Below, piece after piece: positions 44,401-52,199 of a stretch of 64,000 nt of DNA. Location of the stretch: positions 433,686 to 497,685 of the forward strand of contig JASANG010002859.1 of assembly GCA_030248215.1 (NCBI GenBank), given 5' to 3'. Position numbers and translations under genes: made by a program. The notes under the pieces were generated by a model. The model worked only from the letters and a program-made list of their open reading frames with translations, did no database searches and was not told the origin of the DNA. This DNA is from Enoplolaimus lenunculus. Taxonomy: Eukaryota; Nematoda; Enoplea; Enoplida; Thoracostomopsidae. Within the stretch, counting starts at the first letter, position 1; every line of letters starts with the position of its first letter.

Positions 44401-47400
44401 AACACCCGACGCAGCTTGCAGCGTCGAGTCAAATGGTGTTGGACCACAACTGGTTAACTGGACGTTTGATTACAAAAAAAATTAACACAGTTAAGCCCTA
44501 TTCACACGGGCAAATTTTTGCTGAGAGAACTTGCTGCTGCAAATTGCACACAGAACTTGCATTTTTTCATCAGCCAATGAAAAATCGGCTGCAATAAATT
44601 CAATGAACTTGCATGGTAATTCACACATATGAACTGAATTCCTAGCTATGATTTTTAATGAATTATTTGCAGCTGCAAGTTTTTCGAACAGGATTTTGGA
44701 CAGAACTTGCAAGTGCAGTTTGCAGCTCCAAGTTCTCGCAGCAAAAACTTGCACGTGTGAATAGGGCTGAACACTCAGCTTAACAAGCTGCGCCAATTGG
44801 TATATAATTTGTTTAAATTTGACAAAAAAATTTTTTTGGGCCCCACCCAAGCGGATTTGGGACTTTAAAAATCGAATTTTTTTAAAAAAATCAAATTTGG
44901 GCCTGCAATGATCAAAGAAAGTCATGAGAAGCTCAAATATGCAAAAATTGTTTAAAATCCAACCATTTTTGGGCAAATGCGGGCTGGAGCGGGGCTAACG
45001 AAAAAAGGCCCCACTTTTGTTTGCGTATATATTTGAAGCTGCTACTCCATAGTATGTTTAGTATGTTATACAATATTAGAATCCTAGTAAACTTGCGTGA
45101 TTATTCGACTATCTGCACTTAATCTCATTGCATAACCTTATTGCCGACACTTTCATCCACATTTATTTCTAACGCAAGGCAATTAACGTAACACATTCAA
45201 TTTTAACATTCCAGCCAGGGTGACAACAAAGGTTCGGATTCGTATTCGGCAAAAACTTGTGGTTGGGATTCGAATTCGGTTGTGAAAAAGCCGAATATAT
45301 AGCAACCGAATCCAACAGTGTTCGGTAATATGTTTTTCAGTTTTAAACAATAAAAATTTTTGAGCGAGTTTCGCGAAGCGTTTTATGTTTTGTACTTGGG
45401 GGTCGAAAGGTGGATGTCCGTCCGTCCGTCTGTCCGTCTGTCCGTCTGTCCGTCTGTCCGTCTGTCCGTCCGAAAAGAATCTCAGGAACGGCTGAACAGA
45501 TTTTGATAAACTTTTTTTGTTTGAAAGCCAATTATAATGGGGTGTTAACCTCGCATTGGGGTTTTAAAATTGCAAGCCGTTTAGTAGCTACAGGCTAATT
45601 TGCATAATTAATTAAGCCTAAATTAGGACTTTCCATAAAATTTCACTAATTATTACAGTTAGAAGCAATCTAATTTTAGCATTAAAGGGTTTTTGGGTGC
45701 GAGGAATCTGCGTACACTGTTTACAAACCTCCAAAACCGATGATTGAGCAGTAAGCTAATAGATAATTTGCATATTAGTATAGGTTATAAGCCTAAATTA
45801 GGACTTTTTACAATATTTCACTAATTATTAAGGTTAAAAGCAATATATTTTCAGCACTAAAAGGTTTTTAGGTGTATGGAATTTGAATAAATAGTTTACA
45901 AACATCCAAAACCGATAATTGAATAGTTAGCTAATACCTAATTTGAATATTAGCTTAATTAACAAGGCAAAACTATGATTTTTTAAATTATTTCAATAAT
46001 TTTTAGGGTTCACTGGAGGTTTCTGGGTGCGAGGAATCTGAATAAATTGTTTACAAACCTCCAACACCGATTATTGAATAGTTAGCTAATAGTTAATTTG
46101 CATATTAGCTTAATTGACAAGACAAAATTAGGACTTTTTAAATTATTCCAAAAATTATAGGGTGGCTGAAGGGTTTTTGGGTGCGAGGAATCTGAGGAAA
46201 TTGCTTACAAACCTCCAAAACCGATAAATGAATACTTAGCTAATAAATAATTTGCATACGTATTACCTTAATTGCTTACGTGTGTTCGAGCTTCGCTCAA
46301 TAAATGTAGTCCCACTACGACTGGTAAATATCTTGTTATATTAATACAAAATTTTTGTTTCAGGTCACAAATCACAAAAACTCAAGTCGGGCACGAAATA
46401 TATTAACGTTTACAAGTTATGCAGTTGGCATTGCGTTGATATTCTCAAACAAATTATAGATATAACTGAAATTTGCAACAGGCAAGATTCGGATAGATTC
46501 GGATTTGGCAAATTAACAATGGATTCGGATTCAGGTTCGGTCAAATCGTAGATTCGCTGCCACCCCGATTCCAGCAAAAACATTTGTTCCATGTCGACTA
46601 ACGATCTATAAATAGTCCGAAACGGGCGTCATTATGTCACCAACTGAAAAACTTGTCAAAGCACCCCTGGACAAAACCTACAACGCGACGCCAAGGTACT
46701 CACTCCTAAACGTCCCAACCGGCACCACTATTCTTGATTTTTCCCTAACGTGTTATCAACTCTTAAAACGATACTAAACCCCCTCGACTAAAAAAATCCC
46801 ACGCTGATTGATTTGACCTCGGAACCCACTAAATCAACCATTGGAATCGAAGTTACCGTTGCAACACCAATCAAAAATCGCACAACCGAAATAGCCATGT
46901 AACCGAAATAAGCAGCCGGTTGCGTTAACAAATTGACTACAGCAGCAACGCTCATGACAACGGTAATAATAAGCTTTGGACTGTGTTTATCGGCTAATAT
47001 ACCCGCTGGCATCGTTGCCAAAAAGCAACCGAACCAAAGCGACGAAAGTATAACGCTTTGTTGTTTTGGAAACCATACGAGTTCACCCTGAACCATGAAA
47101 ATATATATAATACGGCTGTATCGAATTTACGGTCGGAGCCAGACTTTTGACACCGGACGGTTCCGTTCTTTGAAAATTTGCAAAAAACGGTTTCTTGTGC
47201 GGTACAAACCTTGGCCAATGTATAGAACACGGCCGTAACAACAACACAAGCATATTCGAAAGCCTACGCCCAAACCGAAGGCTAAACAAAAAACAGTCTA
47301 TATCTTTTAAAGTGTGCTCTGTTGTAGTCCCACAGAAAAACGTTCCGCTCTTGATTTTTACGTAGGCGCAAACTGTAACAGTATCTAAAACGCCTTTACA

Positions 47401-49232
47401 AAAATTCTAAACAGGGTTTTGAGCCCTATAACCCCTCGATTAAACCCTTGTCTCGACCGGATCTACAAGGAAGAACATTTGATATACGCCATTACATCAG
47501 TTGAAATTTGAAGTATAATAATCTAAGAACAATTTTACTTAAGCTCATTTCACATTTGGGTTCTTGTACATTTTCCCACAATACTTTGCTTAGGGTTTAG
47601 AAAAACACTCAAGCCTGAGCCTTTACCCGAACCTTAGCGTACGCCCAGGCGAAAGCGTAAGTCTTAAATAACCTAAAATGGTATGAGGGAAAGTGTACCA
47701 GACAGGGTTACAACAGGAACTAAACTTTGCCAGAACGCGAACAGGAACCGGAATTTGCAACAGTTTTCATCACCGAATTACTGTTGGACTTTTTAGAAAA
47801 CTTGCCAAAAATTGGTTTAAGCGAATTTTCAGCTATTTCATCATCACGTTTTGCGAAAACGCATCAGAAACAGTTTATTAACAAATTGAAGTAATTGCAA
47901 AAACACTCATGTCGAATTAACAATTTTTCTAAGAAAAAGTTTCCTATATTTAAATGGTTAAAAATTATTTATTCAATTTTTGCACGAATTCCGGCCGGAA
48001 CAAGAATTCCGGTTGAACCCTGGTACCAGAGACTAGATTTAAAAGACGTTATTCGTTTTAAAACCTATTTATCTGTATATATTTACCAGAGTTCCAACGG
48101 AATACCGATTCCGGCTGAAATTCCGGCAAATTTGCATTCCGATTCCGATTCCGACGTAGTGTGGTTGCGATGCCGGAATTCCGGTATTTTCGGCGACGTG
48201 TGTGTTTCCATCAAAATTATTTCATATTTAAACTTATGTTCCACCTTGATTTAAGGCAATTAAAACGACAGAAAACGAATTGAAAAACCACCTAATTTCA
48301 AGAATTATACTTTGTCACTGAAAGCTTACACTGAGCAAATACTGTGTAAACGGCCAATGTTACTACAAGGGGCGTAACAGTAGATTAAGCGTATTCCTAA
48401 GCCTAAGCCTAAGCCTAAGCCTAAGCCAATGTTACTTTTAGGAGCGTAAAAGTAGATTAAGCGTATTCTTAAACCTAAGCCTAAGCCAATGTTACTTTTA
48501 GGGGCGTAACAGTAGATTAAGCGTATTCCTAAGCCTAAGCCTACGCCTAAGCCAATGTTACTTTTAGGGGCGTAACAGTAGATTAAGCGTATTCCTAAGC
48601 CTAAGCCTACGCCTAAGCCAATGTTACTTTTAGGGGCGTAACAGTAGATTAAGCGTATTCCTAAGCCTAAGCCTTAAACCTAAGCAAAAAATGTAATCTA
48701 GAATCTAAACCTACTCTTTTATGGTCCCACAAGAAACCTGGACGCCCCTTAAAGTGACATGGGCCGTGTAAACTGTGTAATAAAACCTATTTAGTTTTAC
48801 GACTAAAAATTAAACTCATAACACATTTAAATGTTAAAATTCCGATTCCAGTTCCGATTCCAATCTCGACAAAATTACGTTCCGCTTGGAACCCTGGTAT
48901 TTACAAAGACAAATTAGATGCTATAAACAGTTCGATCGTAACACTGACCTCATACTGTTCTTTTGCATCATTGGACAGGGAACATTCTACGCCACGCTCG
49001 GAGTCCAAATACTTCTCCACAGAATCCGTCATATCACGAAACTCTCCGTCGGTTCCAAATTTAAGTTGGGTTCGATTTTGAACGGCAGTAGAATTCAAGT
49101 TTAAATTGTCCGCTATCGCAGTTCCATTCACCATACATACGATTGCCATACTGATGTTACCGCGAAACATTGCCAAAACTACGGTTCCATTGCAAAGAAT
49201 GAGACCAACGCGTAGTCGCGTTGAGATGAACG
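35403..49232 (-). CDS. SLC17-family (sialin/VGLUT-like) anion transporter, ten exons, first exon missing
   Basis: Minus-strand exons: 49232-48949, 47087-46857, 43234-43147, 41979-41887, 40628-40489, 40024-39872, 38852-38741, 37543-37251, 36380-36293, 35518-35403. All phases agree and give about 532 residues; a short 5' exon with the start is still needed. SLC17 proteins are 12-helix major-facilitator carriers moving organic anions or phosphate at vesicle, lysosome or plasma membranes. Family marks in order: helix 1 FRGNISMAIVCMVNG (RxNxSxAIVxMVN); a first luminal loop with three N-glycosylation sequons (NGT, NST, NRT); GELVWFPKQQSVILSSLWFG; NWVPPNERSTFIAL (human WAPPxERS); KISMKELTFIQDSL; VPIPWRHILKSTPVWACVFN; YLPTYMKDVLYFDLKSNGLY; APQFSGTIRSMSALVSMLGG; TREEWQIVF. 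Three introns appear to end in AAG rather than CAG/TAG. AATAAA overlaps the stop (TGAATAAA). Which substrate it carries cannot be told from sequence. Confidence 0.9.
35544..35805 (-). mobile_element. TTAA MITE with tRNA-like segment (SLC17 last intron)
   Basis: TTAA (35540-35543) then CCGTTTCTCACATGAA. The right end is AAGGG then TTAT (35806-35809). tRNA-like boxes are on the minus strand but diverged from the 18-kb copy. It ends about 22 bases before the acceptor of the last SLC17 exon. Confidence 0.75.
35948..36281. mobile_element. MITE, TGGCTGGGTTTC family (SLC17 intron)
   Basis: TGGCTGGATCTCCAAAACCC and ATTTCAGAAACGCAGCCA ends with CTTAAGTAATTAC-type repeats. Its edge is 11 bases from the 5' splice site of the SLC17 exon ending at 36293. 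Confidence 0.75.
37027..37215. repeat. 23-bp tandem repeat, about eight copies (SLC17 intron)
   Basis: Unit CAAAACAATGACGTAATACC-TCC repeated with few changes. It contains TGACGTAA, a CREB-like octamer, in every unit. It lies 36-224 bases past a SLC17 5' splice site. Confidence 0.92.
37678..37999. mobile_element. TATATGTCGT-family MITE, left-truncated (SLC17 intron)
   Basis: The right end CTTGGGCTACAACATATATA and internal motifs (TTGATGCGAATAC-type, CCGTAGGCTAGCCCA) match 43612-43996. The left terminus is lost near CTTGTGCTAGCCCAAG. Confidence 0.7.
38470..38707 (+). mobile_element. TTAGGC-MITE, family C, diverged (SLC17 intron)
   Basis: GGCGCATGTAAAGATCAAAGG and CTGTTCTATACATTAGCC ends, flanked by TATAATAC and TATAAAAC. 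TTAGGC units are strongly mutated, so this copy is old. Confidence 0.8.
39045..39234 (-). mobile_element. TTAGGC-MITE, family B (SLC17 intron)
   Basis: GGCCAATTTTTACATTTAGG and AAGTAACATGGGCC ends with perfect 8-bp duplications AATAAATC (39037-39044, 39235-39242). Confidence 0.93.
40165..40445. mobile_element. MITE, AAGAGTG...CACTCTTGT family (SLC17 intron)
   Basis: CAAGAGTGCCGCATTTTAC on the left and CCCAGTTGCATACTCTTGTT on the right enclose GGGGGG-bearing hairpin arms and CAAAAACGTAACGCGTGCCGG. The fuller copy is at 57262-57580. A third piece lies at about 39575-39640. Confidence 0.65.
41707..41860. repeat. dispersed repeat, GTAGCCAGCTCA family (SLC17 intron)
   Basis: CGTAGCCAGCTCAATACGGA, GGGGGGGTGCAAACC and GCATGCAAGGTTCTCA follow the layout of 22150-22300. 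Its far end abuts the SLC17 exon at 41887. Confidence 0.5.
42370..43030. repeat. about 68-bp tandem repeat, about ten copies (SLC17 intron)
   Basis: Unit built on GAAGAACGTCCCGTACCGGA, AAAATTATGGATCCGGAAAC, TGATAATAAACATTGGCAAT and TGTACAAT, with length variation of a few bases. Some units lack parts, so period and frame shift along the array. It lies in the intron between exons 43147 and 41979. Confidence 0.93.
43612..43996. mobile_element. TATATGTCGT-family MITE, full length (SLC17 intron)
   Basis: TATATGTCGTAGCCCAAATC and its inverse TTAGGCCACGACATATA enclose subterminal AATTGGGCTAGT arms. This is the least disturbed of the three copies, about 385 bases. Confidence 0.8.
44494..44768. mobile_element. 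MITE with AGCCCTATTCACACG inverted ends (SLC17 intron)
   Basis: AGCCCTATTCACACGGGCAA and the inverse of GCACGTGTGAATAGGGCT. The inverted similarity extends over about 80 bases on each side (CTTGCTGCTGCAAATTGCAC versus GCAGTTTGCAGCTCCAAG). A fragment recurs near 60355. Confidence 0.8.
45216..46567. mobile_element. hAT-like element with perfect 8-bp duplication and nested insertion
   Basis: CAGGGTGACAACAAAGG at the left and GCTGCCACCCCG at the right, flanked by ATTCCAGC at 45208-45215 and 46568-46575 (perfect). Both sides carry GGATTCG/CGAATCC-rich arms. About 0.96 kb of an unrelated repeat (45355-46325) is inserted inside. No transposase. Confidence 0.88.
45355..46325 (+). repeat. dispersed repeat of about 0.8-1 kb with internal tandem units (nested)
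   Basis: Begins GAGCGAGTTTCGCGAAGCG, passes through a GTCCGTCTGTCC microsatellite (45418-45468), then about four diverged units of about 170 bases, each with TTTACAAACCTCCAAAACCG and TTTTTGGGTGCGAGGAATCT. Ends AATGTAGTCCCACTACGACTGGT. An inverted copy lies at 62815-63597. Class unknown. Confidence 0.8.
47213..47368 (-). mobile_element. TTAGGC-MITE, family C, short diverged copy (SLC17 intron)
   Basis: GGCCAATGTATAGAACACGG, then CATATTCGAAAGCCTACGCC with mutated hexamers, then CACAGAAAAACGTTCCGC. The right terminus is degraded. Confidence 0.65.
47703..48022. mobile_element. hAT-like MITE, CAGGGTT family
   Basis: CAGGGTTACAACAGG and the inverse of GGTTGAACCCTG, flanked by perfect GTACCAGA (47695-47702, 48023-48030). 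Arms are rich in GGAATT/CCGGAATT. A related inverted copy lies at about 62290-62690. Confidence 0.88.
48087..48896. mobile_element. hAT-like MITE, CAGAGTTCC/GGAACCCTG, with nested TTAGGC-MITE
   Basis: CAGAGTTCCAACGGAAT left end and GCTTGGAACCCTG right end, flanked by ATATTTAC (48079-48086) and GTATTTAC (48897-48904). The family B TTAGGC-MITE 48352-48765 is inside. It lies 45 bases from a SLC17 5' splice site. Confidence 0.8.
48352..48765 (-). mobile_element. TTAGGC-MITE, family B, with five tandem left ends
   Basis: GGCCAATGTTACTACAAGGG and AAGTGACATGGGCC ends with perfect 8-bp duplications GTGTAAAC (48344-48351, 48766-48773). The terminal block AATGTTACTTTTAGGGGCGT plus AACAGTAGATTAAGCGTATT is repeated five times in tandem, each followed by a short CCTAAG run. 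Confidence 0.93.
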
Positions 49233-49369
49233 CTAAAAAATATTTTAAATTTTAAAGTTTGAAAATGTTTCAAATATTTAAAAACATACTTTCGAAACTT
49301 TAATTGACAAATCCAACGGGTGCTCATTAAGATTTTTTAATGCCGTTGCTGTGTCGCATAGGCTGAGGC

Positions 49370-49795
49370 CAGGCATCGACCGGTTATCCGGTTCCGGTTT
49401 AATATCCGGCAAAATCCAACACCCGTATTCGGTTCCGGTATCCGGTATAAACCTGCCCGATACCGGATATTTGTGGTTGTGGTTGCAAATATCATATAAA
49501 ACTGTATTTTGCGCGTCAAAATACTAGATATATTGAAGCGACTGCAATTCTGAGCAATTCATGAATGGACGCTGACATGGATTGAAAAATCCAAACCAAA
49601 AATTAATCTTAAACCCATAAATACACATTTTTGCACGACTCAAATACTTCCAACAGTCTACTACAAATTTAGATCCCATATCCGGTTAACATCCGGCTTT
49701 GGTTCCGGTACAAAATTCACTACGTATCCGGCTCCGGTTGCGATATCCGGTAAAATTAAATTAATATCCGGTCGATGCGTGGCTGAAGCCGATTC
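49370..49795. mobile_element. inverted-repeat element rich in CCGGATAT
   Basis: GGCATCGACCGGTTATCCGG near the left and the inverse of AATATCCGGTCGATGCGTGG near the right, with many TATCCGG/CCGGATA copies between. It separates the intact SLC17 exon from its decayed duplicates. A small related fragment lies at about 37630-37670. Confidence 0.65.
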
Positions 49796-49835
49796 GTAGT
49801 CGCACCGAAATGAACGCTAAAGAGTATTACATATA
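49796..49835 (-). pseudogene. duplicate of SLC17 helix-1 exon, 5' piece
   Basis: On the minus strand CTCTTTAG|CGTTCATTTCGG then TGCGACTACGAATCGG matches the acceptor and first 30 bases of the exon at 49232 (TTTTTTAG|CGTTCATCTC...). It reads FISVRLRIG before homology stops at the edge of the CCGGATAT element. Confidence 0.7.
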
Positions 49836-49894
49836 TAAAATTTTGGAATCGTTTACAAAATCATTTTTCAGTTTTTTTTCAATGAATCTTGTAA

Positions 49895-49990
49895 TGGCCA
49901 ATCGAACGAAAGGCGTCGCTAAGCCAGGCCAAAACTACCGTTCCATTGCGCAGAATGTGGACGCTTGTTAAATGGGCCGAGATGAACCAT
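49895..49990 (-). pseudogene. duplicate of SLC17 helix-1 exon, second copy
   Basis: The minus strand reads FISAHLTSVHILRNGTVVLA, aligning with FISTRLRVGLILCNGTVVLA of the intact exon (49232-49173), with similar DNA over about 75 bases. The acceptor AG is lost (TTTATGGTTC), and beyond VVLA the similarity ends. It is probably a dead exon duplicate, although the frame is open across this piece. Confidence 0.7.
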
Positions 49991-50152
49991 AAAGTATTAA
50001 ATGTTAAACAGGTGGATACAGCGGCGGTCACAATGACGACTAATCAACCCCTGTCTGAGAAGAAAGTTATGCTAACGTTTATGGTTAGGTTAAAGTTCTA
50101 TATGAACCAGCGTGTCTATTTTGGCTGGAAGCATTTCTTCTATCAAAATCCT

Positions 50153-50396
50153 GGTCATTGTTACGTTAAGGGACGTAACAGTAGATTAAGCATATTCCTA
50201 AGCCTAAAGCCTAAGCGTTGCAGAAATGTGGTCCTAAGCCTAAGCCTAAGCCTAAGCCTAAGACTACGCTTTGCAAAAATGTGTTCCTAAGCCTAAGCCT
50301 AAGCCGAAGCCTAAGCAAAAAATGTAATCTAGAATCTAAACCTACTCTTTTATAGACCCACCAGACAACTGGACGCCCCTTAAAGTAACATGGGCC
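50153..50396 (-). mobile_element. TTAGGC-MITE, family B
   Basis: GGTCATTGTTACGTTAAGGG and AAGTAACATGGGCC ends, flanked by AAAATCCT and ACAATCCT. CCTAAG runs separated by GTTGCAGAAATGTGG-type spacer. Confidence 0.87.
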
Positions 50397-50489
50397 ACAA
50401 TCCTGAATCAACCAATGGGAATTGAATTTTTAGAAAGTTTCAAAATTCAACTTATTGAAAAAACTTCGTTGTGACAAACAAAGGGATTT

Positions 50490-50970
50490 CTATGGATACT
50501 TGAGCAAAGATAGGAAACGGTGGTGACGCGTGAACCCCCATGTGGCATAATGATCGAGTTGATTTTGATGATCCATGGGAACGGACGCTTCAAATTGGGC
50601 AAACATTATGCGAATGTGTCTTTTGCGGGGTAAACGACGTATTCTTCTTGGGGCACGCCGTTCGACGATCCATAAAAGTGGTTCCAGCGGGACGGGACGG
50701 TCATCCAGCCACAATGCTTTCTCTTGGCGAAAATCTTGCCTTTCTCAAGGTTCACGTAGAAAGTTTGAAATCTTGGAAACGTCTTCAAAGTCAAGTATAC
50801 ACTGTAGATGAATTAGAAGTAGCGAATTCGATGCAAAACAATAACATTATATTACTTTTTTCTGGTCTTCGAAATCCACATTCAATCAGATCTTGCGTAG
50901 TTGCATTCATTGACTCGATTATTATGCTTGTATTCAAATCGGTTAGAATATTATTAAGCTTCTAGCAGAG
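50490..50970. other. overlapping open frames, identity unknown
   Basis: A plus frame 50540-50965 (141 codons) and minus frames 50794-50606 and 50714-50490 overlap in a stretch of balanced base composition unlike the AT-rich flanks. The minus frame includes KTFPRFQTFYVNLEKGKIFA. The plus frame includes VPAGRDGHPATMLSLGENLA. Neither is a family I know. It may be a decayed gene or retrocopy, or an upstream exon region of the SLC17 gene. I cannot choose a strand. Confidence 0.3.
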
Positions 50971-51022
50971 GTTTCGTAAATTTAAAGCTCATAGTACTCG
51001 GTAAATATTATGTCATGGTTTC

Positions 51023-51405
51023 AGTCTATAAATATATAGCTAGCGGCCCATATTAAGCTATAAGAGCCCGTTTGGAGACCGGAATGTTATGTGATTTAGA
51101 GACTAGAAAGGTTAGGCGTAGGCTTAAGCTAATGTTTAAGCTAACTGCCTGTCTATAAATACATAGCTAGCGACCCATATTAAGCTATAAGAGCCCGTTT
51201 GGAGACCGGAATGTTATGTGATTTAGAGACTATAAAGGTTAGGCGTAGGCTTAAGCTAATGTTTAAGCTAATTGTCTGTCTATAAATACATAGCTAGCGG
51301 CCCATATTAAGCTATAAGAGCCCGTTCGGAGACCGGAATTTTATGTGACTTAGAGACTGGAAAAGGTTAGGCGTAGGCTTAAGCTAATGTTTAAGCTAAC
51401 TGTTC
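51023..51405. repeat. 127-bp tandem repeat, three copies
   Basis: Units start GTCTATAAATACATAGCTAG at 51023, 51151 and 51278 and are about 97% alike. Each includes AAGAGCCCGTTTGGAGACCG and GTTAGGCGTAGGCTTAAGCT. Confidence 0.95.
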
Positions 51406-52032
51406 GGCTTGGTTTAGCCTTATGCTTAATTGGCAGGCCCTTAAAATGAACGACAGCCCTCACAGCTACATATGTCTTTATCGTCACGTTTCTAGCACCT
51501 GTTCTATTGCATACTTACGCAAATATGGGCTGAAATGATCCTGACTTTTTGTAATATAGCAGCTATATTCGTATTGCAAGTGGGTGAACCACCACTTCTC
51601 TCAAAAACGTTGCAAGACCTATCACCAACCTAATGATAGATGCTAAACACGTTTGAGAATACGGGCACAGATTTCAACCCCCCCCCCCAACCAATTATGT
51701 ATCCGTTTTGCAGGGTACTTCATTGTTAGTTAGAATATATATCGCTTATGTTGCATATGGAACACTGCACTGGTACAGTGCCCCCCTCAAACATAAGCCT
51801 AAGGGTTGCGCTATACTTTTGTTGACGTCCGGCACCGTCCATCACCCGTACGGCGCCATCCGTCATCCTAAGCCTGAGCCCAAGCCTAAACATAACGAAA
51901 CATAAATCATAGACCTAAGCCATGCCAAAATCTAAATTTAACAATTTATTTCGATTTACCTCAGTGTATGCAAAAGTATTCGCGACCGCAATGTTCCAGT
52001 GTCACGAAATATTTTGCCCCCCCCCCCGTATA

Positions 52033-52195
52033 TTGGTCGGTCGCCGGCCAATGACTGGTCGGCCGCCGGCCAATGACTGGTCGGCCGCCGGCCAATGACT
52101 GGTCGGCCGCCGGCCAATGACTGGTCGGCCGCCGGCCAATGACTGGTCGGCCGCCAGCCAATGACTGGTCGGCCGCCGGCCAATGATTGGCCGGC
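52033..52195. repeat. 22-bp GC-rich tandem repeat, about seven copies
   Basis: Unit GGCCAATGACTGGTCGGCCG-CC, nearly invariant, in an otherwise AT-rich region. It contains GGCCGCCGGCC-type palindromes and repeated CCAAT. Confidence 0.93.
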
Positions 52196-52199
52196 CGAT

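Noticed and set aside
50211-50411. Minus ORF rich in RLRLRLR
   Set aside because: It lies in the family B TTAGGC-MITE at 50153-50396.
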